Program-made: the position numbers and the translations under genes
The notes under the pieces: generated by a model
Database searches by the model: none
What the model was told of the DNA's origin: nothing
Seen by the model: only the letters and a program-made list of their open reading frames with translations
Part shown: one piece after another, positions 6,272-12,693 of the stretch
How the letters are laid out: each line of letters opens with the position of its first letter
How positions within the stretch are numbered: position 1 is the first letter of the stretch
Assembly (NCBI GenBank): GCA_947456345.1
Contig: CANGQU010000003.1
Location: 1 to 13,117 of the forward strand
DNA length: 13,117 nucleotides
Source of the DNA: Alphaproteobacteria bacterium
GTDB taxonomy: Bacteria; Pseudomonadota; Alphaproteobacteria; SHNJ01
Reading direction: 5' to 3'

Positions 6272-7903
6272 ATGAACAACGAAACGTTATTGGTATCCGC
6301 CCTTATTGCCGTGCCGACCTTACTATATGGCGGCAATCAGCTGAGGTTGGCGATTGCGCAAAAGATTATTGACACGGCGCTTGCCCCGTTTGAACAGCGG
6401 ATTAAAAAATTCGAAGAAGATGAACTTATAACCGTCAAGCCGCACCAACTGGGCGATGGTAAGGTTCGTTTTGAAACTGAACTTAAAGCAAGCGATCATC
6501 GCATTTTCCATGCGCGCAAAACTGGCGTACCCTTCCAAGGAGAGTTGCCACAAAATTTTAATCCAAAATCAGGTCTGCGTCAGCAGGTCCAGAAAATGCT
6601 ACACGATGTAAGAATTAGCTATCCTGTTTTTCTTACTACGGCCTTGGCTACAGATTTGGCAACAGATGCCATATTAAACCAGGCAATGCTGCGCGCGTTC
6701 CCGGCATCGGCCAAAGCGGCTGGGGTCGGCGAATTATCCGACGTTATGTTGGGGCCAGATTTGACAGAATTCATTGATCGAACCGGGGTCATTGATGCGG
6801 CAGCTGATATTGCCTCGGCCGCCGCGGGGGTGTTGGGCGAAACCCTGGTCGTCAGTACGGTTGAAACGGTGGCGGATTCGAACCTGGCGGTATTTTCGCT
6901 TGCCACGATTGCCGGTCGAGAGATTAAATTGATCAACGCCGGGCATTCCACACCCGGCGAAAGCGCACTATACGGAGTCCTTGATTATGGCGGCCGTTTG
7001 GCCGGCGGATGGATTGGGGGCAAAGTAGGTGCGATTGGTGGCGCGAAAGCAGGAACATTTTTAAACCCAGGTGGTGGGACTGGTGTTGGTGCACTAGTGG
7101 GAGGAGTTTTTGGCGCCATCGTAGGCGTGTGTACCGCCAAAGCCGTTTGGATAAAAGCATTAAAGGCCGAAATCAACAGTTTCGCAGCTGATTTTCAAAC
7201 TACCGCTGCCACTGCCGCTACTGAAACACAAAAAAGCCTAAAGGAAATGGCGCAGAAAGTGCAAGCCGACGGCAAAAAGGCTTTTACGGCATATCAACAA
7301 ATATTGCAGGCTTGTCCCGACATGCGTTGCGATGCAGCCATGGTTGATACGGCGCGCTTGTATGCCGCTGCCTACAATACGGACGTTAACAATGCGTTGG
7401 ATGTCGCTTTTCAAAATCGGCGTGAGATCCTTAGCGCAATCGGCAGCTCTGCTCGGGGGCAACCGAATTTTTGGCACAACATCATCGGCGCCAACTGGAT
7501 AGCGGCTGCGGAACAGCAGCTGGATAGCGCCCTTGATAAAAAAAGACAGGCATTGCGGCCGATCATCAAAGCTTCCAGTGAAGATGCGTTGACGCAGAAA
7601 CCGGCACAATCACTGCAGTTTTTTATCGAATACGGGCACGTCAGCGGCGGGCAAACCGAACTCTTGTCAGCCGAGCTTGATACTAAGTTGGGCACTATGG
7701 CAGATACATTTAATACAACCGCCACCACTTGGGATACAGCATGTGGGAAAGCATGGGAAACAGCTGCCCACACAACGGCAGGCACGTTCAAAAAAGAACG
7801 CAAAAAAGTTGAAGACACTTATGATGGATTCCGCAAACGTTTGGAGCTTTTACGGCGAGCGATTCTCTCTAAATCGTGCCGTTTGAATCCGAACCTAATT
7901 TAG
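6272..7903 (+). CDS. Hypothetical 543-aa protein with N-terminal TM and glycine-zipper region
   Basis: I do not recognise this family. The N-terminus has a hydrophobic segment (LLVSALIAVPTLLYGG, about 6-21) suited to a membrane anchor. Residues 110-220 are Ala-rich amphipathic helix. Residues 235-286 form a long glycine-zipper stretch with GxxxG spacing (GGRLAGGWIGG, GGGTGVGALVGGVFGAIVG), which in other proteins drives helix packing in membranes and is common in pore-forming or membrane-inserting proteins. After it comes a helical, Ala/Thr/Lys-rich C-terminal half ending in a basic coiled-coil-like segment (KKERKKVEDTYDGFRKRLELLRRAI). ATG6272 follows GGGGA at 6262-6266. The gene ends 6 bp from the convergent rimO. 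Candidate roles are an envelope protein, toxin or effector, none proven. Confidence 0.8.
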   Translation: MNNETLLVSALIAVPTLLYGGNQLRLAIAQKIIDTALAPFEQRIKKFEEDELITVKPHQLGDGKVRFETELKASDHRIFHARKTGVPFQGELPQNFNPKSGLRQQVQKMLHDVRISYPVFLTTALATDLATDAILNQAMLRAFPASAKAAGVGELSDVMLGPDLTEFIDRTGVIDAAADIASAAAGVLGETLVVSTVETVADSNLAVFSLATIAGREIKLINAGHSTPGESALYGVLDYGGRLAGGWIGGKVGAIGGAKAGTFLNPGGGTGVGALVGGVFGAIVGVCTAKAVWIKALKAEINSFAADFQTTAATAATETQKSLKEMAQKVQADGKKAFTAYQQILQACPDMRCDAAMVDTARLYAAAYNTDVNNALDVAFQNRREILSAIGSSARGQPNFWHNIIGANWIAAAEQQLDSALDKKRQALRPIIKASSEDALTQKPAQSLQFFIEYGHVSGGQTELLSAELDTKLGTMADTFNTTATTWDTACGKAWETAAHTTAGTFKKERKKVEDTYDGFRKRLELLRRAILSKSCRLNPNLI

Positions 7904-7909
7904 CATAAC

Positions 7910-9259
7910 CTAGGTAACGGCCTCACCCATCAAATCATACTCATCCGCATCCGTGATTTTGACCGAGACGATTTGTCCGGGCAGATGACGTTTTTTGGAT
8001 GTGATCACCACCTTGCCGTCAATATCCGGCGCATCGGCCATGGAGCGGCCAATGATGGTTCCTCCCGCAATATCGTCGATAATTACCTGTTGCGTGGTGC
8101 CGATTTTCGCACTCAATTTTTTGGCGCTGATTGCTTGCTGGGTCTGCATGAATTTGTGCCAGCGTTCTTCTTTGACCTCCTCGGGCACATGATCGGCGAT
8201 TTCATTCGCTACCGCTCCCTTGACCGCTTCGTATTTGAAACAACCGACGCGGTCTAATTGCACTTCCTCGAGCCAATCCAACAGGATTTGAAAATCGTCG
8301 TCTGTCTCGCCGGGAAAGCCAACGATAAACGTCGAACGCACGGTCAAATCCGGCACTGCCTGCCGCCATTTTTTGATACGGTCGGTGACTTTTTCGGCGC
8401 TGGCCGGGCGTTTCATGGCGCGCAGCACATTGGGGGCGGCGTGTTGAAACGGAATATCCAAATACGGCAGGATTTTACCCGCCGCCATCAATTCCATCAC
8501 CGCATCGACATGCGGATAGGGGTACACGTAATGCAGGCGGGTCCACACACCCAATTCCCCCAAAGCACGGCACAAATCGATAAACCGCGTTTGGTATTCG
8601 GTATCGCGCCAGCGCGATGCAGCATATTTGACATCAATGCCATAGGCCGATGTGTCTTGGGATATTACCAACAATTCCTTGACGCCGGATTTGACCAACG
8701 CCTCGGCCTCGGTCATCACCTCGGCCAAAGGTCGCGAGACCAAATCGCCGCGCAGCGCGGGGATAATGCAAAAACTGCACCGGTTATTGCAGCCTTCGGA
8801 GATTTTTAAATAGGCGTAATGACGCGGCGTCAATTTTACCCCGGCCGGCGGCACCAGATCCAAAAACGGATCGTGCGGTGGGGTGATCACTTTGTGAACC
8901 GCACCCATCACCGCTTCGTATTGATGGGGACCGGTAATATCCAGCACCTTGGGAAAGCGGGCGCGAATCACCTCGGGCTCTGCCCCCAAGCAACCGGTGA
9001 CAATCACCTTGCCGTTTTCGGCCATCGCTTCGCCAATCGCGTCCAAGGATTCTTCGCGCGCGGAATCCAAAAACCCGCAGGTGTTGACCACCACCACATC
9101 CGCCCCATCATAAGAGGGGGCGATCTCGTACCCTTCGGTTTTCAATTGGGTGATAATGCGCTCGGAATCGACCAGCGCCTTGGCGCAACCGAGCGAGACC
9201 ATGCCGACGCGCGGCGCGGGTTTGTTTCTGGTCTCCGAATCCATATTAGGTTTAGTCAT
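7910..9259 (-). CDS. rimO: Ribosomal protein S12 methylthiotransferase RimO
   Basis: This radical-SAM enzyme methylthiolates the conserved aspartate of ribosomal protein S12 (Asp89 in E. coli), using two 4Fe-4S clusters. The 449-aa product has the N-terminal UPF0004/MTTase domain with cluster cysteines in SLGCAK (Cys25), NTCGF (Cys61) and TGCLG (Cys90). The radical-SAM CxxxCxxC motif is CNNRCSFC (157-164), preceded by YAYLKISEG. The barrel contains RLHYVYPYP and YLDIPFQHA, and a C-terminal TRAM-like domain starts near 380. RimO rather than MiaB is supported by the [12 protein letters not shown] opening and [18 protein letters not shown]9259 has AGGA 5 nt upstream (TCCT at 9265-9268). It has its own promoter overlapping the parS palindrome edge. 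Confidence 0.97.
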   Translation of the reverse strand: MTKPNMDSETRNKPAPRVGMVSLGCAKALVDSERIITQLKTEGYEIAPSYDGADVVVVNTCGFLDSAREESLDAIGEAMAENGKVIVTGCLGAEPEVIRARFPKVLDITGPHQYEAVMGAVHKVITPPHDPFLDLVPPAGVKLTPRHYAYLKISEGCNNRCSFCIIPALRGDLVSRPLAEVMTEAEALVKSGVKELLVISQDTSAYGIDVKYAASRWRDTEYQTRFIDLCRALGELGVWTRLHYVYPYPHVDAVMELMAAGKILPYLDIPFQHAAPNVLRAMKRPASAEKVTDRIKKWRQAVPDLTVRSTFIVGFPGETDDDFQILLDWLEEVQLDRVGCFKYEAVKGAVANEIADHVPEEVKEERWHKFMQTQQAISAKKLSAKIGTTQQVIIDDIAGGTIIGRSMADAPDIDGKVVITSKKRHLPGQIVSVKITDADEYDLMGEAVT

Positions 9260-9286
9260 AACATTCCTATGTCAATTAAGCCGCGC

Positions 9287-9315
9287 ATCATAACGACAGC
9301 GCAACAAAGTTTCAA
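9287..9315 (-). promoter_or_regulatory. Sigma-70 promoter of rimO
   Basis: On the minus strand TTGAAA (9310-9315) is followed after exactly 17 nt by TATGAT (9287-9292), placing the start near 9280 and a leader of about 20 nt containing the AGGA site. The -35 overlaps the last 3 bp of the 26-bp palindrome at 9313-9338, so a protein bound there could affect transcription. Confidence 0.7.
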
Positions 9316-9338
9316 ATTGTTTCACGTGAAACAATTTG
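9313..9338. other. parS-like ParB-binding site (26-bp perfect palindrome)
   Basis: The whole 26 bp is a perfect palindrome. Its central 16 bp (9318-9333), TGTTTCACGTGAAACA, equals the bacterial parS consensus bound by chromosomal ParB/Spo0J. Such sites sit near the replication origin and load ParB for chromosome segregation. It lies between patatin and rimO, both minus-strand. It lacks a following T-run, so it is a poor terminator. No parA or parB gene is in this window. Confidence 0.88.
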
Positions 9339-9346
9339 GAATATAA

Positions 9347-10402
9347 TTACAAAAACTTTCGGCGGATGTTAACCGTTGGGCGTTGGCCCAGATCGTCAAA
9401 ATGGTTTTGCAACCATAATTCGCCCGTGTGATAGCCGATGGTAAACAACTCGTCGATAAAGCCGCGGTCGTTATTCAATTTGCTGCTGGCATCATAGGCG
9501 CGCAGTCTTTCTTCGGCATCGACCATATGCATATAAATCCGGCGGTATTTTTTTGGATCGAGTTTGTTGTCATTCAACAATCGTTGGACGAAATCGACTG
9601 CCCGCATTTCCAACATCAAAGTCGAATTAAAACTGATTTCATTCATGCGGTTGATGATATCGCGCGCATTGGCGGGCGTGCCGACCCGTTCCAACGGATT
9701 GATATTGACCAGCATCAAATCCGGCGAGGTCATCGTATCGTAAAGCGGCCATAACGGCGGATTGCCGACAAAGCCGCCATCCCAATACGGATCGCCGTCG
9801 ATCTCGACCGCCTGAAACAGATACGGCAAACAGGCCGAGGCCAACAAGCTGTCCAAAGTGATTTCACGGCGCGGGAATACCCGCACCCGCCCCGTGCGCA
9901 CGTTGGTCGCCGCGACAAATAATTGCAAGTGATCGGTTTTTTGAATCAACTCGAAATCAATATATTTTTTCAACAATTGGCGCAACGGATTGACGTTGAA
10001 CGGATTCAATTGATACGGCGATAACGACCGGCTGAGTTGATCGAAAAATTGATATTGCGGCAATTGATCCAATTGCCAATGCAGCACATATTTCTCAACC
10101 AACGGATTGGTGAATGCGCCGAATCCCGGCATGGCCGCGATCCCATCCCAAAAACATTTCAAGGCGTCGCGCGCGCCATCGCGCCCGCCCTTCACCATGC
10201 CATGCGCCAACACCACCGCGTTCATAGCGCCAGCCGAGGTGCCGGAAATCCCCTCGATCCGCAGCCGGTCATCGGCCAATAGCCGGTCCAATACGCCCCA
10301 GGTATAGGCGCCATGCGCGCCGCCACCCTGTAACGCCAGGGAGATTGTTTTGACAGGTGAAGATTTTTTACGGGCAGTGCGGGCGGATTTAGTTTTTTTC
10401 AT
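9347..10402 (-). CDS. Patatin-like phospholipase/hydrolase (DUF3734-type)
   Basis: This is a predicted serine acyl hydrolase with a Ser-Asp dyad, probably acting on phospholipids or related acyl esters; its substrate cannot be told from sequence. The 351-aa product has a lysine-rich N-terminus (MKKTKSARTARKK), the oxyanion loop QGGGAHGAY (25-33), the nucleophile elbow GTSAG with Ser56, and the catalytic DGG at 208-210 (YWDGGFVGNPP). The C-terminal third (NPLERVGTPANARDIINRMNEISFN onwards) resembles what I recall of the DUF3734 extension found in alphaproteobacterial patatins. ATG10402 is chosen because homology begins at VKTISLALQGGG soon after; no clear ribosome site is seen, and the frame extends upstream without support. 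It diverges from the membrane-protein gene at 10448 with 45 bp between. Confidence 0.92.
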   Translation of the reverse strand: MKKTKSARTARKKSSPVKTISLALQGGGAHGAYTWGVLDRLLADDRLRIEGISGTSAGAMNAVVLAHGMVKGGRDGARDALKCFWDGIAAMPGFGAFTNPLVEKYVLHWQLDQLPQYQFFDQLSRSLSPYQLNPFNVNPLRQLLKKYIDFELIQKTDHLQLFVAATNVRTGRVRVFPRREITLDSLLASACLPYLFQAVEIDGDPYWDGGFVGNPPLWPLYDTMTSPDLMLVNINPLERVGTPANARDIINRMNEISFNSTLMLEMRAVDFVQRLLNDNKLDPKKYRRIYMHMVDAEERLRAYDASSKLNNDRGFIDELFTIGYHTGELWLQNHFDDLGQRPTVNIRRKFL

Positions 10403-10447
10403 GCCGGGAATGTAGCATTCAGGCGGGCAAACGCCTATATGGAATGA

Positions 10448-11074
10448 ATGCCAGATTTTTTTTCCATCATCGGCCGGGCGGAAATTTTTGGTGCCTTGGC
10501 GGTGATCGTCTCCGCGATCCGGTATGCAACGTATCTCCACGCCATGTATCGTGGAACGGCCAAGCCGCATGTCTTCAGCTGGTTCAATTGGGGCTTGTTG
10601 GTCGCCATTGGCGCGGTGGCGCAAATACACACGGGCGGCGGGCCATCGGTGTGGGCCTTGGTTACCGTATCGGCGATGTGTTTTTTCATCGCCGTGCTGG
10701 CGTTGTGGGTGGGCGAGAAAAACATCACCCGCAGCGATTGGGTGGCGTTTATCGGGGCCCTGATTGGTATCGCGGTGTGGCAAACCACCAATAATCCGAT
10801 TGCCACCATCGCGCTGTTAATCGTGATCGACATCGCGTGTTACTACCCGACCTATCGCAAATCCTGGGCCGATCCGTGGGGCGAGCCGCCGGGATCGTAT
10901 TTCTGGGCGGGGTTGCGGTATTTTTTGGCGCTGCTGGCCGTGCCGGAATTTGTGTGGGCGCAAATGTTTTATCCGATTTTCCTGATGCTGGGCGATTGGC
11001 TGTTTATGGGCTACATCATTTGGCGGCGCGCCGTTTTAACCAAGGTTAATGCCCCCGCCTATCCGCCCGCTTAG
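10448..11074 (+). CDS. Polytopic membrane protein, PQ-loop-like
   Basis: This 208-aa protein has about seven predicted transmembrane helices. Two segments look like copies of one motif: YATYLHAMYRGTAKPHVFSW (26-45) and CYYPTYRKSWADPWGEPPGS (130-149). In each, an aromatic-rich helix end is followed by a basic turn with Gly/Pro and a new helix, as in PQ-loop/SWEET-type proteins. The classic PQ dipeptide is missing, so the relationship is an inference and transport is not shown. ATG10448 has GGA 4 nt upstream. A small hairpin (AGGCG...CGCCT, 10421-10436) lies in the divergent spacer. The next gene follows within 20 bp and is probably co-transcribed. Confidence 0.8.
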   Translation: MPDFFSIIGRAEIFGALAVIVSAIRYATYLHAMYRGTAKPHVFSWFNWGLLVAIGAVAQIHTGGGPSVWALVTVSAMCFFIAVLALWVGEKNITRSDWVAFIGALIGIAVWQTTNNPIATIALLIVIDIACYYPTYRKSWADPWGEPPGSYFWAGLRYFLALLAVPEFVWAQMFYPIFLMLGDWLFMGYIIWRRAVLTKVNAPAYPPA

Positions 11075-11094
11075 ATTTATGCTATGCTGTGGCC

Positions 11095-11577
11095 ATGAAT
11101 TTCTTTGACCTCGAGAGTTGGGAATTATGGTCATACATTATGACCGTGATCGGCTTGCCATTCGCCATTTTGGTGTTCATGTGGGAACAGCGCAAAGAAC
11201 GGGCGAATGAACAGGAAGAAATTTTCTCGGACATCGCGGATGAATACACTGAATTTTCCAAAATTCTGATCGAAAACGCGGATTTGCGGCTGTTATCCGG
11301 CCAGGGGGCCAGCGACGAACAGCTCAGTGATATTCAGCGGGAAAAGAAATTGGTTATTTTTGATATGCTGATTTCGATGCTGGAACGCGCTTATATCTTG
11401 ATATACGAAGACGATATGGACAAACAAACGGCGCGGATGTGGGCGACGTGGGAAGATTATATCGATTTTTGGCTAAAACGTGACGATTTCCGCCGCGCCC
11501 TGCCCGAATTGCTGTTGGGCGAAGACCCCGATTTCGGCGAGTATATGCGCCGGAAAATGACTGTAGTTGGTGGGTAG
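11095..11577 (+). CDS. Small single-pass membrane protein with acidic cytoplasmic domain
   Basis: The product is about 160 aa and unrecognised. A short amphipathic start (MNFFDLESWELWSY) leads into one transmembrane helix (IMTVIGLPFAILVFMW, about 15-30), then a basic stop-transfer sequence (EQRKERANEQEE). The rest is a helical acidic domain rich in aromatic residues (ERAYILIYEDDMDKQTARMW, WEDYIDFWLKRDDFRRALPELL), suggesting a protein-interaction role. ATG11095 is chosen; a GTG at 11089 in the same frame is possible, and neither has a clear ribosome site. It lies 20 bp after the membrane-protein gene, probably in one operon. Element B lies just downstream and could act as its terminator. Confidence 0.75.
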   Translation: MNFFDLESWELWSYIMTVIGLPFAILVFMWEQRKERANEQEEIFSDIADEYTEFSKILIENADLRLLSGQGASDEQLSDIQREKKLVIFDMLISMLERAYILIYEDDMDKQTARMWATWEDYIDFWLKRDDFRRALPELLLGEDPDFGEYMRRKMTVVGG

Positions 11578-11604
11578 TCGTCAGGCGATAGTCGAGAGGC
11601 GATA

Positions 11605-11726
11605 AGTATAGCCTTTTGATTTATAAATGAGGCACGTGCTTGAAATGTCATCCCGGCGAAGGCCGGGATCCACAAGCGGGCATAAGGATTTTTAGCCCCT
11701 GGATTCCGGCTTGCGCCGGAATGACA
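11605..11726 (-). repeat. Palindromic repeat element, copy B (inverted relative to copy A)
   Basis: The 81-bp core (11646-11726) matches copy A on the opposite strand with 3 differences. Its conserved flank (11605-11645) aligns with 5060-5100 at 29 of 41 ungapped positions and both end in AAAGG. The other flank shows no similarity to copy A. The short open frame crossing it, encoding WIPAFAGMT, is an artefact of the repeat. Confidence 0.88.
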
Positions 11727-11788
11727 TGGGCCTCTTTACGCGCGGCCGGGTCGGCAGTCGCCGCCCATTATCCCCCTTACCTCGCCCC

Positions 11789-11817
11789 TTGACCCCCTAT
11801 GCCCTATCCCCTATACC
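11789..11817 (+). promoter_or_regulatory. Probable promoter of tRNA-Ser within the heptamer array
   Basis: TTGACC (11789-11794) is followed after exactly 17 nt by TATACC (11812-11817), which is the core of the third heptamer. Transcription would begin near 11824, about 10 nt before the tRNA. Confidence 0.6.
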
Positions 11818-11831
11818 CTATTCCCTATAAA
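11797..11831 (+). repeat. Heptamer array (CTATNCC x4-5) upstream of tRNA-Ser
   Basis: The units are CTATGCC, CTATCCC, CTATACC, CTATTCC and a diverged CTATAAA, ending 2 bp before the tRNA. The first three repeat the GCC/CCC/AC series seen on the minus strand at 1819-1839. Confidence 0.8.
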
Positions 11832-11833
11832 GC

Positions 11834-11923
11834 GGATGGGTGGCAGAGTGGTCGAATGCGTCGCACTCGAAATGCGATATAGGGGCAACTCTATCGGGGG
11901 TTCGAATCCCTCCCCATCCGCCA
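11834..11923 (+). tRNA. tRNA-Ser (anticodon CGA)
   Basis: The 90-nt gene with encoded CCA folds as a class II tRNA. The acceptor is GGATGGG (11834-11840) with CCCATCC (11913-11919). The D stem is GCA/TGC. The anticodon stem is TCGCA/TGCGA around loop CTCGAAA, so the anticodon is CGA, reading UCG. The long variable arm is built on ATAG/CTAT, and the T arm is GGGGG-TTCGAAT-CCCTC. Discriminator G73 fits serine. It is the only tRNA in the window and marks the border with AT-rich sequence on the right. Confidence 0.96.
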
Positions 11924-11960
11924 CTTTCTACAAATGCCCAAGGGGCATTTGTAGAAAGTG
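11922..11960. repeat. 18-bp perfect inverted repeat starting in the tRNA CCA
   Basis: CACTTTCTACAAATGCCC (11922-11939) and its exact complement (11943-11960) are separated by AAG. The left arm includes the last two bases of the tRNA. It is not followed by a T-run, so it may be an RNA-processing signal or an insertion scar rather than an intrinsic terminator. Confidence 0.85.
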
Positions 11961-12090
11961 CTGATCGCGGAGCGGTGGATGCACCCCGCGGTTCGACAAA
12001 TTGTCAGTAAGACAATTTGGATTCCGAGCAAAGCGAGGAACCCGTAGGGCGAGGGTCAGCAGACCCGAGTCTATCCCTCTCTATCCGCCA
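11961..12090 (+). ncRNA. Structured tRNA-Ser trailer ending in a duplicated tRNA 3' end
   Basis: Three further hairpins follow in a row: CGCGG...CCGCG (11966-11990) with inner GGTG-GATG-CACC; CAAATTGTC-AGTAA-GACAATTTG (11997-12019, perfect); and GGGTC-AGCA-GACCC. The region ends with ATCCCTCTCTATCCGCCA (12073-12090), matching the last 18 nt of the tRNA (11906-11923) at 16 positions including CCA. A T-run follows (12093-12099). The layout recalls the rtT repeats after E. coli tyrT, which also copy a tRNA 3' end, but no sequence relation is claimed. It could also be the remnant of an integration site. No coding frame is convincing here. Confidence 0.5.
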
Positions 12091-12114
12091 TTATTTTTTG
12101 AAACCAACTTCATA

Positions 12115-12269
12115 TATAATTTTGGAATGTCAAAAAAAGCCGCGCAGCTTCAATACCTTGCAAGGAAAGCTACGCACTTCGTACTTTTTGATTTGTGCGG
12201 CAAGGTGGCATGTAGAGGCTATTTTTGGTAGAATTTTATGGTAGCTCCGTATTGGTACGGAGCTTTTTT
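12115..12269 (+). ncRNA. Candidate small RNA (or 34-codon ORF) with intrinsic terminator
   Basis: A perfect TATAAT (12115-12120) precedes a stretch of about 140 nt that ends in a strong terminator. Inside, GCCGCGC (12139-12145) can pair with GTGCGGC (12195-12201, one G-U), enclosing AGCTT/AAGCT (12146-12150 with 12167-12171) and the palindrome CCTTGCAAGG. No -35 stands at the right distance. A 34-aa frame (ATG12127-TAG12231, MSKKAAQLQYLARK...) is present, but GGA touches its ATG, so translation would be leaderless or poor. It may equally be the end of the tRNA transcript. Confidence 0.4.
12243..12269 (+). terminator. Intrinsic terminator
   Basis: The perfect 9-bp stem AGCTCCGTA / TACGGAGCT around loop TTGG is followed directly by a T-run to 12269. 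It ends whatever is transcribed rightward from the tRNA-Ser region, before the gene at 12307. Confidence 0.9.
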
Positions 12270-12306
12270 AGGCAATAGCTTTTTTGAATACCGCTGGGGG
12301 TAAGGG

Positions 12307-12693
12307 ATGAAAAAATTTATTACATTATCGTTCACAGTTATCGTAGGCGTACTATCAATATTTTTATTTGCTGTGAACTTTTCCACTACAGAAACAAAAT
12401 TTAAATGTATTGGGTCTATAAAAACAGACAAAGAAAATTCTCAAGATTTGACACTGTTTTTAAAGCTTCAAGAATACAGGTGGTGGGTTGGACTATGGAG
12501 TGATAGTGACGGTGCACTTAATATTGAAGTTCCAAATCAATGGGTGGATTACTATGGAGATTTAATAGAAGTTGGCGATCAGTTGCAGATAAACAGATAT
12601 GGGAACATTCAAGGAAATTTCTCTAAGCTCAGTAAAGTTATTGCCCTAAAAACACATTTTGGATTTTATGACGGTATTTGTACAGAAGTTTAG
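12307..12693 (+). CDS. Hypothetical 128-aa AT-rich secreted or membrane-anchored protein
   Basis: The family is not recognised. A basic start and one hydrophobic helix (MKKFITLSFTVIVGVLSIFLFAVNF) act as a signal peptide or anchor. The remaining ~100 residues look like a small beta-rich domain with many aromatics (LKLQEYRWWVGLWSDSDG, NQWVDYYGDLIEVG) and two cysteines (Cys34 and Cys125) that could form a disulfide outside the cytoplasm. ATG12307 has GGGGG about 6 nt upstream. Base composition is far more AT-rich than the other genes (16 G/C among the 60 bases at 12361-12420), which with its place beside a tRNA suggests recent acquisition. Its stop directly abuts the stop of the convergent next gene. 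Confidence 0.75.
   Translation: MKKFITLSFTVIVGVLSIFLFAVNFSTTETKFKCIGSIKTDKENSQDLTLFLKLQEYRWWVGLWSDSDGALNIEVPNQWVDYYGDLIEVGDQLQINRYGNIQGNFSKLSKVIALKTHFGFYDGICTEV

Noticed and set aside
9313..9338. The 26-bp palindrome as an intrinsic terminator of the patatin gene
   Set aside because: It has no GC-rich stem, no loop and no following T-run, and the parS match explains it better.
8258..9346. Plus-strand frames opposite rimO (8258-8809 and 8819-9346)
   Set aside because: They are shadows of rimO, which has all its cluster motifs intact.
11457..11675. Minus-strand ORF beginning WIPAFAGMT
   Set aside because: It is translation of the palindromic repeat and its flank, plus antisense of the gene at 11095-11577.
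11922..11960. The 18-bp inverted repeat as the tRNA-Ser terminator
   Set aside because: No T-run follows. A better terminator stands at 12243-12269 and a T-run at 12093-12099.
12001..12231. A 76-aa ORF across the tRNA trailer
   Set aside because: Its first part reads through conserved hairpins and the tRNA 3'-end copy. Only the last 34 codons from ATG12127 are even weakly plausible.
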